From positions 248,001 through 312,000 of the forward strand of contig NZ_WPZY01000003.1 of assembly GCF_013031405.1 (NCBI RefSeq): a stretch of 64,000 bases of DNA, written 5' to 3'. The position numbers were made by a program, and so were the translations under genes. The DNA comes from Ruegeria sp. HKCCD8929. GTDB taxonomy: Bacteria > Pseudomonadota > Alphaproteobacteria > Rhodobacterales > Rhodobacteraceae. Shown piece by piece: positions 10,469 through 18,835 of this stretch (position 1 is its first letter; every line of letters starts with the position of its first letter). The notes under the pieces were generated by a model, which had not been told where the DNA came from, did not search any database, and saw only the letters and a program-made list of their open reading frames with translations.

Positions 10469-10496
10469 CAAGCCGGGCAATTTCGGGGCTTTTTGC
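10469..10496 (+). terminator. Possible terminator after dctM
   Basis: AAGCCGGGC and a GGGGCTT segment can pair imperfectly and are followed by TTTTTGC, about 30 bases after the dctM stop. The stem is weak, so confidence is modest. Confidence 0.45.
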
Positions 10497-10571
10497 ACGT
10501 CAGCCGACCTCGTATAGTGCCCGCCAACGCAACACTTTCTATGAAAAACAGACAGGCGGCTGGAACAAAGA

Positions 10572-11576
10572 ATGGCACGCAATCAGGCGCCGAACTCACC
10601 CTTCAACATCGTCATAATCGGGCAAAACAATCGCTTGCAATACGAGGCGGTGCTGTTTGCCGCCTCCCTGCGTCACACGTCCCCAGATTTCCAAGGTCGC
10701 CTGTTCGTAGCAACACCGCAGCCCGGCCCCAAGTGGCGGAATGATCCGAGCATCAGAAATGCAGATGTCCTGAAGGCACTCAAGCAGTTGGATGCCGAAG
10801 TTCTTCCGTTCGAAAACCGGGTTTTCGGCGACGCCTATCCCTACGGCAACAAGATCGAAGCGCTCGCGGCCCTGCCCGAGGGTGAGCCGTTTGTCTTTTT
10901 CGACACCGACACGCTGATCACCGGCGATCTGACATCGGTTCCGTTCGATTTCGACCGCCCGAGCGCATCGCTAAAGTGCGAGGGGACATGGCCGAACCCG
11001 ACGCTTTACGGCCCCGGATATGACGGGATCTGGAAGGCGCTCTATGAACGGTTCGGGCTGGATTTCGAAAGCTCTCTGGACTTGAGCCAGCCCGAAGGCT
11101 ACTGGCGCCGCTACCTCTATTTCAACGCCGGATACTTCTACTATGGCTGCCCGCGCGTCTTCGGCCAAAGATATCTGGACTACGCCAAAACCATCCGCTG
11201 GGAGGACATCCCGGAACTGGCCGGGCAGAGCCTTGATCCATGGCTCGACCAGGTGGCCCTGCCGCTGGTCATCCATTCGCTCCGCGGTGGCCGGGACACT
11301 CTTCCCCCCGGCCTTCTGGACGGTTCGATCAGTTGTCACTACCGCCTGTTTCCAATGCTTTATGCGCGCGAGAGCGACCATGTGATCGATGTTCTGGAAA
11401 CCGTTGCCGCGCCCAACAAATTCAAGAAGGTTCTGAAGAATTACGAACCTATGAAGAAGCTGATTTTTCAGAACAAGGGAGCCAAGGTGCGTGCGCTGTT
11501 CGATCAGGACAACCTGCCACGCAAGGAACAAGCGATCCGCAACCGCATCAAATCCGCGGGGCTCTGGCTGCGTTAG
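10572..11576 (+). CDS. Glycosyltransferase-like protein with DxD motif
   Basis: A 334-residue cytoplasmic protein with no signal peptide or membrane segment. The N-terminal FNIVIIGQNNRLQYEAVLFA and the central FFDTDTLITGDL look like a GT-A type glycosyltransferase with a DxD metal/nucleotide-sugar site near residue 117. The segment after this (WRRYLYFNAGYFYYGCPRVF) resembles the N-A-G region of GT8-like enzymes. Lysines and arginines are enriched in the last 60 residues. It stands alone, with no sugar genes next to it. The glycosyltransferase fold is likely; donor and acceptor are unknown. Confidence 0.65.
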   Translation: MARNQAPNSPFNIVIIGQNNRLQYEAVLFAASLRHTSPDFQGRLFVATPQPGPKWRNDPSIRNADVLKALKQLDAEVLPFENRVFGDAYPYGNKIEALAALPEGEPFVFFDTDTLITGDLTSVPFDFDRPSASLKCEGTWPNPTLYGPGYDGIWKALYERFGLDFESSLDLSQPEGYWRRYLYFNAGYFYYGCPRVFGQRYLDYAKTIRWEDIPELAGQSLDPWLDQVALPLVIHSLRGGRDTLPPGLLDGSISCHYRLFPMLYARESDHVIDVLETVAAPNKFKKVLKNYEPMKKLIFQNKGAKVRALFDQDNLPRKEQAIRNRIKSAGLWLR

Positions 11577-11651
11577 GGGCGCGAGCTTGCCGGGCATCAT
11601 GTTCGATCCGGATTGTCCCGATTGCAGTCTTTGCATTTTAGCCCCGGCGGA

Positions 11652-11784
11652 GGGCCGCGCCCTCCCTCGGGTAGGCGCTCGCTCGGCGTGTGGTCAGCAG
11701 TTTATCTCAAAAGCCCAGGACACCGAATGAATGGCGCGGGGCATCGCCAATGCGCCCTCCCAATGGGTAGGGAGGGCGCGGCCC
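11652..11784. repeat. Nested GC-rich inverted repeats between glycosyltransferase and metY
   Basis: GGGCCGCGCCCTCCC at 11,652-11,666 is the exact reverse complement of 11,770-11,784. The downstream arm also pairs with a closer partner: GCGCCCTCCC at 11,752-11,761 with GGGAGGGCGC at 11,770-11,779 around the loop AATGGGTA. The two pairings are mutually exclusive. There is no following U-tract and no convincing gene in 11,577-11,953. Confidence 0.6.
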
Positions 11785-11865
11785 GGCGGCACTGCGCGCC
11801 TTGATTCCGGACCCGGCAGGTGGAGGGGACACCGGGGGGTGAGCTAGGCGCGCTTGCGAACAAAT

Positions 11866-11888
11866 CGTAGCCGCCTGATATGGCTACG
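11866..11888 (+). promoter_or_regulatory. Hairpin in the metY 5' leader
   Basis: CGTAGCC / nine bases / GGCTACG is a perfect seven-base stem 66 bases before the metY start. A second possible pairing, TGTGT with ACACA, lies just after it. It could be a cis-regulatory RNA for methionine metabolism. It does not match SAM-II or SAH riboswitch sequences as I know them. Confidence 0.35.
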
Positions 11889-11953
11889 TTGTGTGAGTGC
11901 GATTGATGCCCTACACATTGCGTCAATCAATATTCGCGAGGGAGACTTTGAAC

Positions 11954-13246
11954 ATGTCCAACGGCCCCACTTATGGCTTTGATACGCTGCAGATTCATGC
12001 AGGCGCCCGCCCCGATCCCGCGACCGGCGCGCGGCAGACGCCCATTTACCAGACCACGGCCTATGTGTTCCGCGATGCCGATCACGCCGCCGCCCTCTTC
12101 AACCTGCAAGAGGTGGGCTATATCTATTCGCGCCTGACCAACCCGACCGTGGCAGTTCTGCAAGAGCGCGTCGCGACGCTGGAAGGTGGCGTTGGCGCGG
12201 TCTGCTGCTCGTCTGGTCACGCGGCCCAGATCATGGCGCTGTTCCCGCTGATGGGGCCGGGCTGCAACGTGGTGGCTTCGACCCGGCTCTATGGCGGCAC
12301 GGTGACCCAGTTCACCCAGACGATCAAACGCTTTGGCTGGTCGGCCAAATTCGTCGATACCGACGATCTGGACGCGGTGAAGGCCGCCATCGACGACAAC
12401 ACCCGCGCGGTGTTCTGCGAATCCATTGCCAACCCGGGCGGCTATGTCACCGATATCCGGGCGCTGGCCGATATCGCCGACGCGGCGGACATTCCGGTGA
12501 TCGTCGACAACACCTCGGCCACGCCCTATCTGTGCCGCCCCATCGAACAGGGCGCGACGCTGGTGGTGCATTCGACCACCAAGTACCTGACAGGCAATGG
12601 CACAGTCACCGGCGGCTGCATCGTCGATTCAGGCAAGTTCGACTGGTCGGCCAGCGACAAGTTCCCCTCGCTCAGCACACCGGAACCGGCGTATCACGGG
12701 CTGAAATTCCACGAGACCTTTGGCCCGTTGGCCTTTACCTTCCATGGCATCGCCGTTGGTCTGCGCGATCTGGGCATGACCATGAACCCGCAGGCGGCGC
12801 ATTATACCCTGTTGGGGATCGAAACCCTGTCCCTTCGCATGCAGCGCCATGTGGAGAACGCGGAAAAGATCGCCGCCTGGCTCGAGACCGATGATCGGGT
12901 CGAGTATGTGACCTATGCCGGGCTGCCCTCGTCGCCCTATCAGGAAAGGGCGAAACAGCATTATCCCAAAGGCGCAGGCGCGCTCTTCACCTTTGCGGTC
13001 AAGGGCGGATACGAGGCCTGCGTGAAACTGGTGAACGCGCTGGAGATCTTCAGCCATGTCGCCAATCTGGGCGATGCGCGTTCCCTGATCATCCACTCGG
13101 CCTCGACCACCCACCGGCAACTGACGGCGGAGCAGCAGGAAGCGGCGGGCGCCAGCCCGAACGTGGTACGGGTGTCGATCGGGATCGAGGATGCAGACGA
13201 CCTGATCGCCGATCTGGATCAAGCCCTCGCCAAAGCGTGCGCCTGA
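11954..13246 (+). CDS. metY: O-acetylhomoserine sulfhydrylase (aminocarboxypropyltransferase)
   Basis: A 430-residue PLP enzyme of the Cys/Met metabolism family that makes homocysteine from O-acetylhomoserine and sulfide. The PLP lysine is Lys210 in HSTTKYLTGNG, and PVIVDNTSATP precedes it. The N-terminal TYGFDTLQIHAG and the insert typical of the 430-residue OAH sulfhydrylase branch distinguish it from the shorter cystathionine enzymes. The ATG at 11,954 follows GAGGGAGAC; an in-frame start 19 codons upstream is less likely. It is a single gene ending at a strong terminator. Acceptor (sulfide versus methanethiol) is not resolved. Confidence 0.92.
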   Translation: MSNGPTYGFDTLQIHAGARPDPATGARQTPIYQTTAYVFRDADHAAALFNLQEVGYIYSRLTNPTVAVLQERVATLEGGVGAVCCSSGHAAQIMALFPLMGPGCNVVASTRLYGGTVTQFTQTIKRFGWSAKFVDTDDLDAVKAAIDDNTRAVFCESIANPGGYVTDIRALADIADAADIPVIVDNTSATPYLCRPIEQGATLVVHSTTKYLTGNGTVTGGCIVDSGKFDWSASDKFPSLSTPEPAYHGLKFHETFGPLAFTFHGIAVGLRDLGMTMNPQAAHYTLLGIETLSLRMQRHVENAEKIAAWLETDDRVEYVTYAGLPSSPYQERAKQHYPKGAGALFTFAVKGGYEACVKLVNALEIFSHVANLGDARSLIIHSASTTHRQLTAEQQEAAGASPNVVRVSIGIEDADDLIADLDQALAKACA

Positions 13247-13279
13247 CGGCGTAGGCTTAAAGAGATCGCCAAGACAGTG

Positions 13280-13318
13280 TTCCCGCATGGCTGGAAGTGC
13301 CATGCGGGAATTTTCTTT
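13280..13318 (+). terminator. Strong Rho-independent terminator of metY
   Basis: TTCCCGCATGGC and GCCATGCGGGAA form a perfect twelve-base stem around TGGAAGT, followed by TTTTCTTTT. Confidence 0.92.
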
Positions 13319-13671
13319 TGCTTGTAGCGACTTGCTATTTCACTCCCCAAGAGCTGGCATTCGGCAGCATGGGTTGGCAGCGGGATGTGATTTATGGCAC
13401 CAAGCCTAGTCCTGCGCACAATTCAGACTTTGCGCATACGCTTGCCGGCGCAATAAGCCGCCCAGCAACATTGAGTTTCCCGGCGAGGCTTCTTGTCGGC
13501 TTGTTGGAGGGACCTCGGTTGCGAAACGATGCTGGGCAGAACCTCTGGGGCCAGAAGTAGACCAGTCCAAGCTTTCTTATCCAAAGCAACCCAATGACAA
13601 CGGGCCGTGGAGCAAAAATTGATCGAAAATACAAACCTGCCCATCAAGGCGGGACCGTCGCTCGAACCGGA
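13319..13671. other. Intergenic stretch without a recognisable gene
   Basis: About 350 bases, lower in GC than the flanks. Short frames occur on both strands, the longest about 80 codons, but none has a ribosome binding site or recognisable protein. It could be decayed coding sequence or a foreign remnant; nothing specific can be supported. Confidence 0.4.
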
Positions 13672-14862
13672 TCAACCGTCACCCCGCACGGCAAATACCT
13701 CTTGCGGGGTTTTCAAACCTTTCAGGGCGTGCGTCCCAACCGACCGGGCCGGTATTCCCGCCTGTCGTTGAAAATCGTTTGAGACCAACAGGGGTTCGCT
13801 GAGGTTGCCGCACAGGCTTGCAACCCGGGCCGCCAGATTCACGTCCCGACCGATCACTGTGTAATCGAGCCGCAACCCCGACCCGACATTCCCGTAGGCC
13901 ACCTCGCCGAAATGCAGGGCGACACCCACGTCAAAGCGCGGGGACGTGTCGGCTGCGTTTACCCGCGTCAGCCCCTCGCGCGCGGCTTCCATGGCACGGA
14001 TGCAGGTCTGCTTGCCCTCGCCTTCCGCCCGGAAAATCGCCAGAACACCGTCGCCCATGAATTTCAGCACTTCGCCCCCGGCGTCTTCGATAGGCGGTAC
14101 GATGCAGTCGTAATAAGCGTTAAGCAGTTGCGTCGCCTGCTCGGCGCTCATCTCCGAGGTCAGTTCGGTGAACCGGCGCATATCGGCGAATAAAATGGCA
14201 GAACGGATATGCATGACCTCGCCCCGGTGCACGTCGCCGGACAGGATGCGTTGCTGCGGCTCGGCCCCGACATACATCCGCATAACCTCGCGCATCGCGC
14301 GGGTTGTGGCCAGAATGTCCTGACACGCGGCCAAGGCCGGAAGCACCGTGCGGAGAAAGGCGATGTCGGCGGGCGAAAACCCGTCCGGTGACCGCGTGGC
14401 AAAGCTGAACGTGCCTGCCATCCCGCTTTTCATGAAAACCGGCGCCATGATGTAGTGGGTGTGACCGGCCTGCTTGAGCTCGGGCACGATGTCGTAGGTC
14501 TCATCCGGTGTGTCCGGCAACCACAGGGTGACCCATTCTCCGGTTTCGTGCACGACGGCCGCCGGTGAGCGTGTGTATTCCTCCCCGCTTTCCTTGGTGT
14601 AGGGGAACAGGTAGCTGCGCGCGCCGCTTTCGACCTCCCAGAACCGGGCACTGGCGACCGCCTCGGCATGCAAAAGCGGGACAATGGATGTGGCCCGCGC
14701 CAACGGAACGCCCGCCCGGCAAATACGTTCGGACATCTCGGTCAGGACGTCGTCGGCATCCTCGGCCTGCAAAGCCTCGCCCAGCATGTAGTGGATGAGA
14801 TCGAATGCGGGTTTGAGCCGATCTGACGGCAAGTTGTCGAAGGCCTGTGCGGTGAGTTTCAT
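13672..14862 (-). CDS. Class III adenylate/guanylate cyclase with N-terminal sensor domain
   Basis: A 396-residue soluble protein. Residues about 1-190 look like a GAF-type sensor domain; residues about 215-395 are a class III nucleotide cyclase catalytic domain. Metal-binding Asp227 (ILFADMRRF) and Asp271 (KFMGDG) are present. The base-selecting residues Lys267 and Asp333 (RLDYTVIG) are those of adenylate cyclases, and the transition-state pair Asn342/Arg346 is intact. It should therefore make cAMP. There are no membrane segments. The ligand of the sensor domain is unknown. It stands alone on the minus strand. Confidence 0.88.
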   Translation of the reverse strand: MKLTAQAFDNLPSDRLKPAFDLIHYMLGEALQAEDADDVLTEMSERICRAGVPLARATSIVPLLHAEAVASARFWEVESGARSYLFPYTKESGEEYTRSPAAVVHETGEWVTLWLPDTPDETYDIVPELKQAGHTHYIMAPVFMKSGMAGTFSFATRSPDGFSPADIAFLRTVLPALAACQDILATTRAMREVMRMYVGAEPQQRILSGDVHRGEVMHIRSAILFADMRRFTELTSEMSAEQATQLLNAYYDCIVPPIEDAGGEVLKFMGDGVLAIFRAEGEGKQTCIRAMEAAREGLTRVNAADTSPRFDVGVALHFGEVAYGNVGSGLRLDYTVIGRDVNLAARVASLCGNLSEPLLVSNDFQRQAGIPARSVGTHALKGLKTPQEVFAVRGDG

Positions 14863-15043
14863 GAAGCCATTCTAGGTCCTCTGACCTTATCGGGCCAGCA
14901 CGCTGACTGACGCCGACTTAAAGCACTTCACTGAAGCCACACCCGGCGGGGAGGTTTCGCATGAACTTCACATTGCAACATGTTGACAAATATTGCATTC
15001 AAGAACTCACAGACATCCTAGTGACGCCCAGCCGTCGCCAATG

Positions 15044-15068
15044 AAAAAAGGAGCTTCTCCAGCTCCTT
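15044..15068 (-). terminator. Rho-independent terminator of the SIMPL gene
   Basis: On the minus strand AAGGAGCT / GGAGA / AGCTCCTT is followed by TTTTCATT, 16 bases after the stop codon. Confidence 0.85.
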
Positions 15069-15083
15069 CCCCAAGTTCGGCTT

Positions 15084-15797
15084 TTAGTCATCCCCAATGG
15101 CAAATACCATCGAGACCGACGCCTCGACCGTCACCTCTCCGGCGGCCACGGGTACGCCCCCGGCATCCGCCATCGACATCTCGGCCATCCGCATCATCGG
15201 CCGTCCGCCGCCGCCGTGATCGCTGATCGAGATCACCTGTCCCAGCGGCACACCGGCGGCCTCGGCCAATTGCCGGGCCTTTTCCATTGCGTTCTGCACG
15301 GCTTTGGCACGCGCCTCGGCCGATAGCGGGTCAGGGTTCTGCACTCCGAAGCTCAGACCACCGAAATCATTGGCGCCGTCCCGTATCACCGCGTCCAGAA
15401 CACTTCCCAACGCATCCAGGTCCCGTACCCGCACAAATACACGGTTGGATGCGACAAAACCGGTGATTCTCGGCACCTCGCCTTCCAGCCCGCGCCGACC
15501 GGTCCACACCGGCGACAAAGACAGGTCGCGGGTTTGGACGTCGCGGGGTTCGATTCCCATTTCTTCCAGCCGGGCCAGGATCTGCGTCACCGCCTCCGAC
15601 GTTGCCTGCATGGCCTGTACTGCCTCGGCGTTCTCGTTGGTCACGCCAAGAGTAATTGTTGCCATGTCGGGCACGGCTTCGACCATACCGGTGCCATTGA
15701 CCGTGATCCGGCGCTCTTCGGCGTGGGCCAGGCTCACCGTGGCTGCCAGCAGGGCCGCCGCCAGAAAAGTAAATGTCTTCAAACCGCTTTCTCCCAT
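15084..15797 (-). CDS. SIMPL-domain (DUF541) periplasmic protein
   Basis: A 237-residue exported protein. A signal peptide spans about residues 1-26 (LAAALLAATVSLAHA). The remainder is a single SIMPL/DUF541 domain, with the characteristic RRITVNGTGMVEAVPDMA opening, ISDHGGGGRP near the middle and a closing VTVEASVSMVFAI strand. The family (E. coli YggE) forms oligomeric rings in the periplasm and has been linked to oxidative stress; its molecular role is unclear. The start at 15,797 is preferred over an upstream ATG because it begins the signal peptide. Confidence 0.85.
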   Translation of the reverse strand: MGESGLKTFTFLAAALLAATVSLAHAEERRITVNGTGMVEAVPDMATITLGVTNENAEAVQAMQATSEAVTQILARLEEMGIEPRDVQTRDLSLSPVWTGRRGLEGEVPRITGFVASNRVFVRVRDLDALGSVLDAVIRDGANDFGGLSFGVQNPDPLSAEARAKAVQNAMEKARQLAEAAGVPLGQVISISDHGGGGRPMMRMAEMSMADAGGVPVAAGEVTVEASVSMVFAIGDD

Positions 15798-15945
15798 TGC
15801 TACCCCATCAAGATGGGTGCGCGGGGCTTTGCCGGGCAAGGGGAGAATGAGTGTTTTTCTTTCCCTCGGCGGGAACCTGCTTTAATCTCGGCGCGTGGGC
15901 CTTTCGGGGTCTGCGCAAGAACTTGTCTATGCGGTTTTTCAGACC

Positions 15946-18135
15946 ATGAAACCCGGCTTTGCGCTGTCATTGTCAATCGAGGGTATTTCGCTGCTGCACC
16001 GGGCCGAAGGCGGCTGGCGCAGCGTCGGCGATGTTCCCGTGGATACTGCTGACCTGAACGAAGCCATGCATCAGTTGCGCGAACGCGCGCTGGAACTGGC
16101 GGATGATCTGCGCTGCAAGGTGATCATCCCGAACGACCAGATCCGCTATCTGAGCGTCGAAACCGGCGACCAACCCGAGGACGAACGGCAGTTTCTGATC
16201 GAGGCCGAGGTGGCGACCGCAACGCCTTATGAGCTGGACAAGCTGGTCTTCGACACCGTCGATGAAGGCTCGCGCACCTATGTTGCAGCGGTGACGCGCA
16301 TGACGCTGATCGAGGCCACGGGATTTGCGGTGCAATACGGGTTCGAGCCGGTCAGTTACGTCGCCATTCCCGAACCCGAGGAGTTTCCGGGTGAGCCGTT
16401 CTTTGGCCCCTCTCCCGCCGCCGCGCAGCTGACCGGCGCTGACGCCGTTGAACCCGACGGCATCGCGATTGTCGTGATCGGCGACGCAGAGTTGCCGGAA
16501 GATGAACAGGCCTCTGCGGAAGAGGTTTCGGACGAGGAGCAGGCCGAAGATGTCAGCGACACCGAAACCGAAGAGATCGAAGAACATGCCGAAGAGCATT
16601 CTGATGATGCCCCAGCGCCCGGCTTCTCATCCTGCCGTCGCCCGACTCTGGACGAGTCCCCTGCACCGCCGCTTACTCCGGAGCCCATTGCCGAAACTGA
16701 GGCCCCGACAACCGCACCGATGCGTGCGGAGAAGGCTGTCGATTTTGTCGAAAGCAGCGTCGATGACCCTGCGCCCCCTGCCGCAGAGATTCATCCGATT
16801 GCAGAGCCTTCGAAGGCTCCGGTATTTGCGGCCCCCACGATCCCCGGTGTCGATCCGCGCGACGAAGCCGAGCGGCTCACGATTTTCGGTGCCCGGGGTC
16901 AGCTGTCTCACCGCAGCAAGTACCGGTATCCGGCCTTGGCGGCGTCGTTTGTTACCGTTCTGGCGGTGGTCGGCTGGGCCGCATTGGGTCCGTCGGACGT
17001 CGAAGGACCGATCGGTTCCGACATCGCATTGGAGGACACTGCCGAACCCACGCCCGCCCTCAGCGAACCGGACACACAGCAGGATGTCGCCGCCCTACCC
17101 GGCCTGAGCGACACCGACAACGCCGTGCTGGACGCTTTGAATGTCGCGCCACAGCCGGTGGAGCAATTGGATTTCGACCCCGAACAGGAAGAGGCGCTGT
17201 ATGCGGCGACCGGCATCGCCAGTGACGCCCCGCAAACGCCCGAGGCTCCGACAATCATACCGGTGGACAATGTCTATGTCGCATCCATCGACCGCACCGA
17301 TCTGTCACAAGATGCGCTGGCGTTGCCCCTGGCCCAGGAGTTCGACACCGATCAGCCCATTGATCGGATCGGTGTGCCTGGCGTAGCCGGGGCTGAATAC
17401 GCATTGGACGCGCAGGGGCTGGTGGAACCCACACCCGAGGGCACGCTCAACCCGGATGGGGTTATGGTGTATCTCGGGCGCCCAAGCGTCGTGCCACCAC
17501 CAGTGCCGGTCCGGTTCGAGACCGAGCCCGAGGTGGATGTCGCGCAGGACCGGTTGGCAGAGCTGCGGCCGCGTACGCGGCCTGAAACACTGGTGGAACA
17601 GAATGAACGGCTGCGGCTGGGTGGCCGGTCGCTTGAGGAACTGGCCTCGGTCAGACCGAAACTGCGCCCGGCCTCGGCGCAGTCCCGGCAAGTGGCGGCT
17701 GTGGCTTCGACACCGGCGGTCCTAGTCTCTCCCAAGCCGAAGCGGCGACCTGCCAATCTGGCTGTGGCAGTGGCCGCCGCAGCGGCGGCGAACAATCGGA
17801 ACCTGGGCTCAACAGCTGGCTTGAGCGGTGATTCATCGTCCGACGAAAGCGGCACGTTCGCGCCCCGGGCGGTAAAGCCCAAGGCGCCGTCATCGGCATC
17901 CGTGGCACGACAGGCCACGCTGGACAACGCCATCAACCTGCGGCGCATCAACCTGATCGGGGTCTATGGCACGCCCGCCAACCGCCGGGCGCTGATCCGG
18001 CTGCCCAGCGGGCGCTACAAGAAGGTCAAAGTGGGCGACCGGGTCGATGGTGGCAGGGTGGTGGCCATCGGTGACAGCGAACTGCGCTACCAGAAGGGCA
18101 AGCGCAACCTGACCCTGAAGATGCCGAGTGGCTGA
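15946..18135 (+). CDS. Large single-pass envelope protein, GspL/PilM-like N-terminus and PilP/GspC-like C-terminus
   Basis: A 729-residue protein. The first 150 residues resemble the cytoplasmic actin-like fold of GspL/PilM (ALSLSIEGISLLHR, then VIIPNDQIRYLSVE and ATPYELDKLVFD). A long acidic, Pro/Glu-rich linker follows, then one membrane helix at about 328-348 and a second long disordered stretch with several PRTRP/PKLRP/PKRRP patches. The last 75 residues (RRINLIGVYG, RALIRLPSGRYKKVKVGD) look like the PilP/GspC periplasmic domain. The ATG at 15,946 is preferred to a GTG 17 codons upstream; neither has a clear ribosome binding site. No pilus or secretion genes are near. Similar Rhodobacterales proteins have been labelled translation initiation factor 2, which the sequence does not support. 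Function unknown. Confidence 0.7.
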   Translation: MKPGFALSLSIEGISLLHRAEGGWRSVGDVPVDTADLNEAMHQLRERALELADDLRCKVIIPNDQIRYLSVETGDQPEDERQFLIEAEVATATPYELDKLVFDTVDEGSRTYVAAVTRMTLIEATGFAVQYGFEPVSYVAIPEPEEFPGEPFFGPSPAAAQLTGADAVEPDGIAIVVIGDAELPEDEQASAEEVSDEEQAEDVSDTETEEIEEHAEEHSDDAPAPGFSSCRRPTLDESPAPPLTPEPIAETEAPTTAPMRAEKAVDFVESSVDDPAPPAAEIHPIAEPSKAPVFAAPTIPGVDPRDEAERLTIFGARGQLSHRSKYRYPALAASFVTVLAVVGWAALGPSDVEGPIGSDIALEDTAEPTPALSEPDTQQDVAALPGLSDTDNAVLDALNVAPQPVEQLDFDPEQEEALYAATGIASDAPQTPEAPTIIPVDNVYVASIDRTDLSQDALALPLAQEFDTDQPIDRIGVPGVAGAEYALDAQGLVEPTPEGTLNPDGVMVYLGRPSVVPPPVPVRFETEPEVDVAQDRLAELRPRTRPETLVEQNERLRLGGRSLEELASVRPKLRPASAQSRQVAAVASTPAVLVSPKPKRRPANLAVAVAAAAAANNRNLGSTAGLSGDSSSDESGTFAPRAVKPKAPSSASVARQATLDNAINLRRINLIGVYGTPANRRALIRLPSGRYKKVKVGDRVDGGRVVAIGDSELRYQKGKRNLTLKMPSG

Positions 18136-18268
18136 GCTCAGTTGAAATAGCATACGGCGCTTTTTCTGAGGCGGCTGCAAGATGCGACTAGTATTTTGAT
18201 CTATCGGATAAAACCCATTTCTATTCCGTTGATTAGCGAGTGTTCAAACAATAGAAATCGACGAAGAT

Positions 18269-18694
18269 ATGTTCGTTAGATTTGTCTGCAATCGTCCCCA
18301 TCCCAGCGCCGACGCGGAACTCGGTATGTTCGCGGCAAGAAACGAAATAGATTTCTCTTGGCAACGCGGAAGCGTCCAGCGGGCACAGGAAGATGCTTTT
18401 TATTGGTTCACTGGGGACGGTGGCGGTGAGCTGATGTATCCGCGCCTGAAAGGCAAAGCTCGAACCCCAAACGTAAGGAAATCCTTGTTCTGGTTCAGAG
18501 AGGATGCGCTCCTCTTCAGCCGTGAAGCGGGAAGCGTAGTCATGCGAGCGCGCGAACTTGCTGCGGCAATCACGCTAGCGGGATGCGAGATTCGAGAAAT
18601 CAAACTTAACGACCCGGGAAGAATAATCTGGGAAGACAGCCGGCAGGTGCTCGCACTTCCGGAACAAAGAAAGATTCCAAGAGCTTTCTGCTAA
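18269..18694 (+). CDS. Hypothetical protein
   Basis: A 141-residue protein with no recognised family. It is soluble, rich in Arg and Trp, and has no signal peptide. Base composition is lower in GC than the flanking genes, suggesting recent acquisition. The ATG at 18,269 is preceded by GACGAAGAT, a weak ribosome site. It lies alone between the large envelope protein and the hppD terminator. Confidence 0.6.
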   Translation: MFVRFVCNRPHPSADAELGMFAARNEIDFSWQRGSVQRAQEDAFYWFTGDGGGELMYPRLKGKARTPNVRKSLFWFREDALLFSREAGSVVMRARELAAAITLAGCEIREIKLNDPGRIIWEDSRQVLALPEQRKIPRAFC

Positions 18695-18751
18695 GCACAT
18701 TAGAGCACTCAGTTCATCTGCATGACCGTCATAATTCTTCACCGTTGCAAC

Positions 18752-18791
18752 TAAAAGAGAAAACGCCCCGGCCAACAGCCGAGGCGCTCTC
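18752..18791 (-). terminator. Rho-independent terminator of hppD
   Basis: On the minus strand GCGCCTCGGC / TGTT / GGCCGGGGCG pairs with one G-U, followed by TTTTCTCTTTT, about 45 bases after the hppD stop codon. Confidence 0.8.
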
Positions 18792-18835
18792 CGTTTCCGG
18801 CGCAAGAATACCCTGCCCCGGCCTCCCGTGTACCG

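Noticed and set aside
11599..11730. Small Cys-containing frame after the glycosyltransferase (CPDCSLC)
   Set aside because: No ribosome site, runs through the inverted repeat arm and has no support as a gene.
11577..11953. SAM-II or SAH riboswitch before metY
   Set aside because: The hairpins present do not show the characteristic conserved bases of those classes; kept only as an unspecified leader structure.
13392..13647. Decayed transposase on the minus strand
   Set aside because: The two overlapping short frames have no transposase motif that I can recognise, and no terminal repeats were found.
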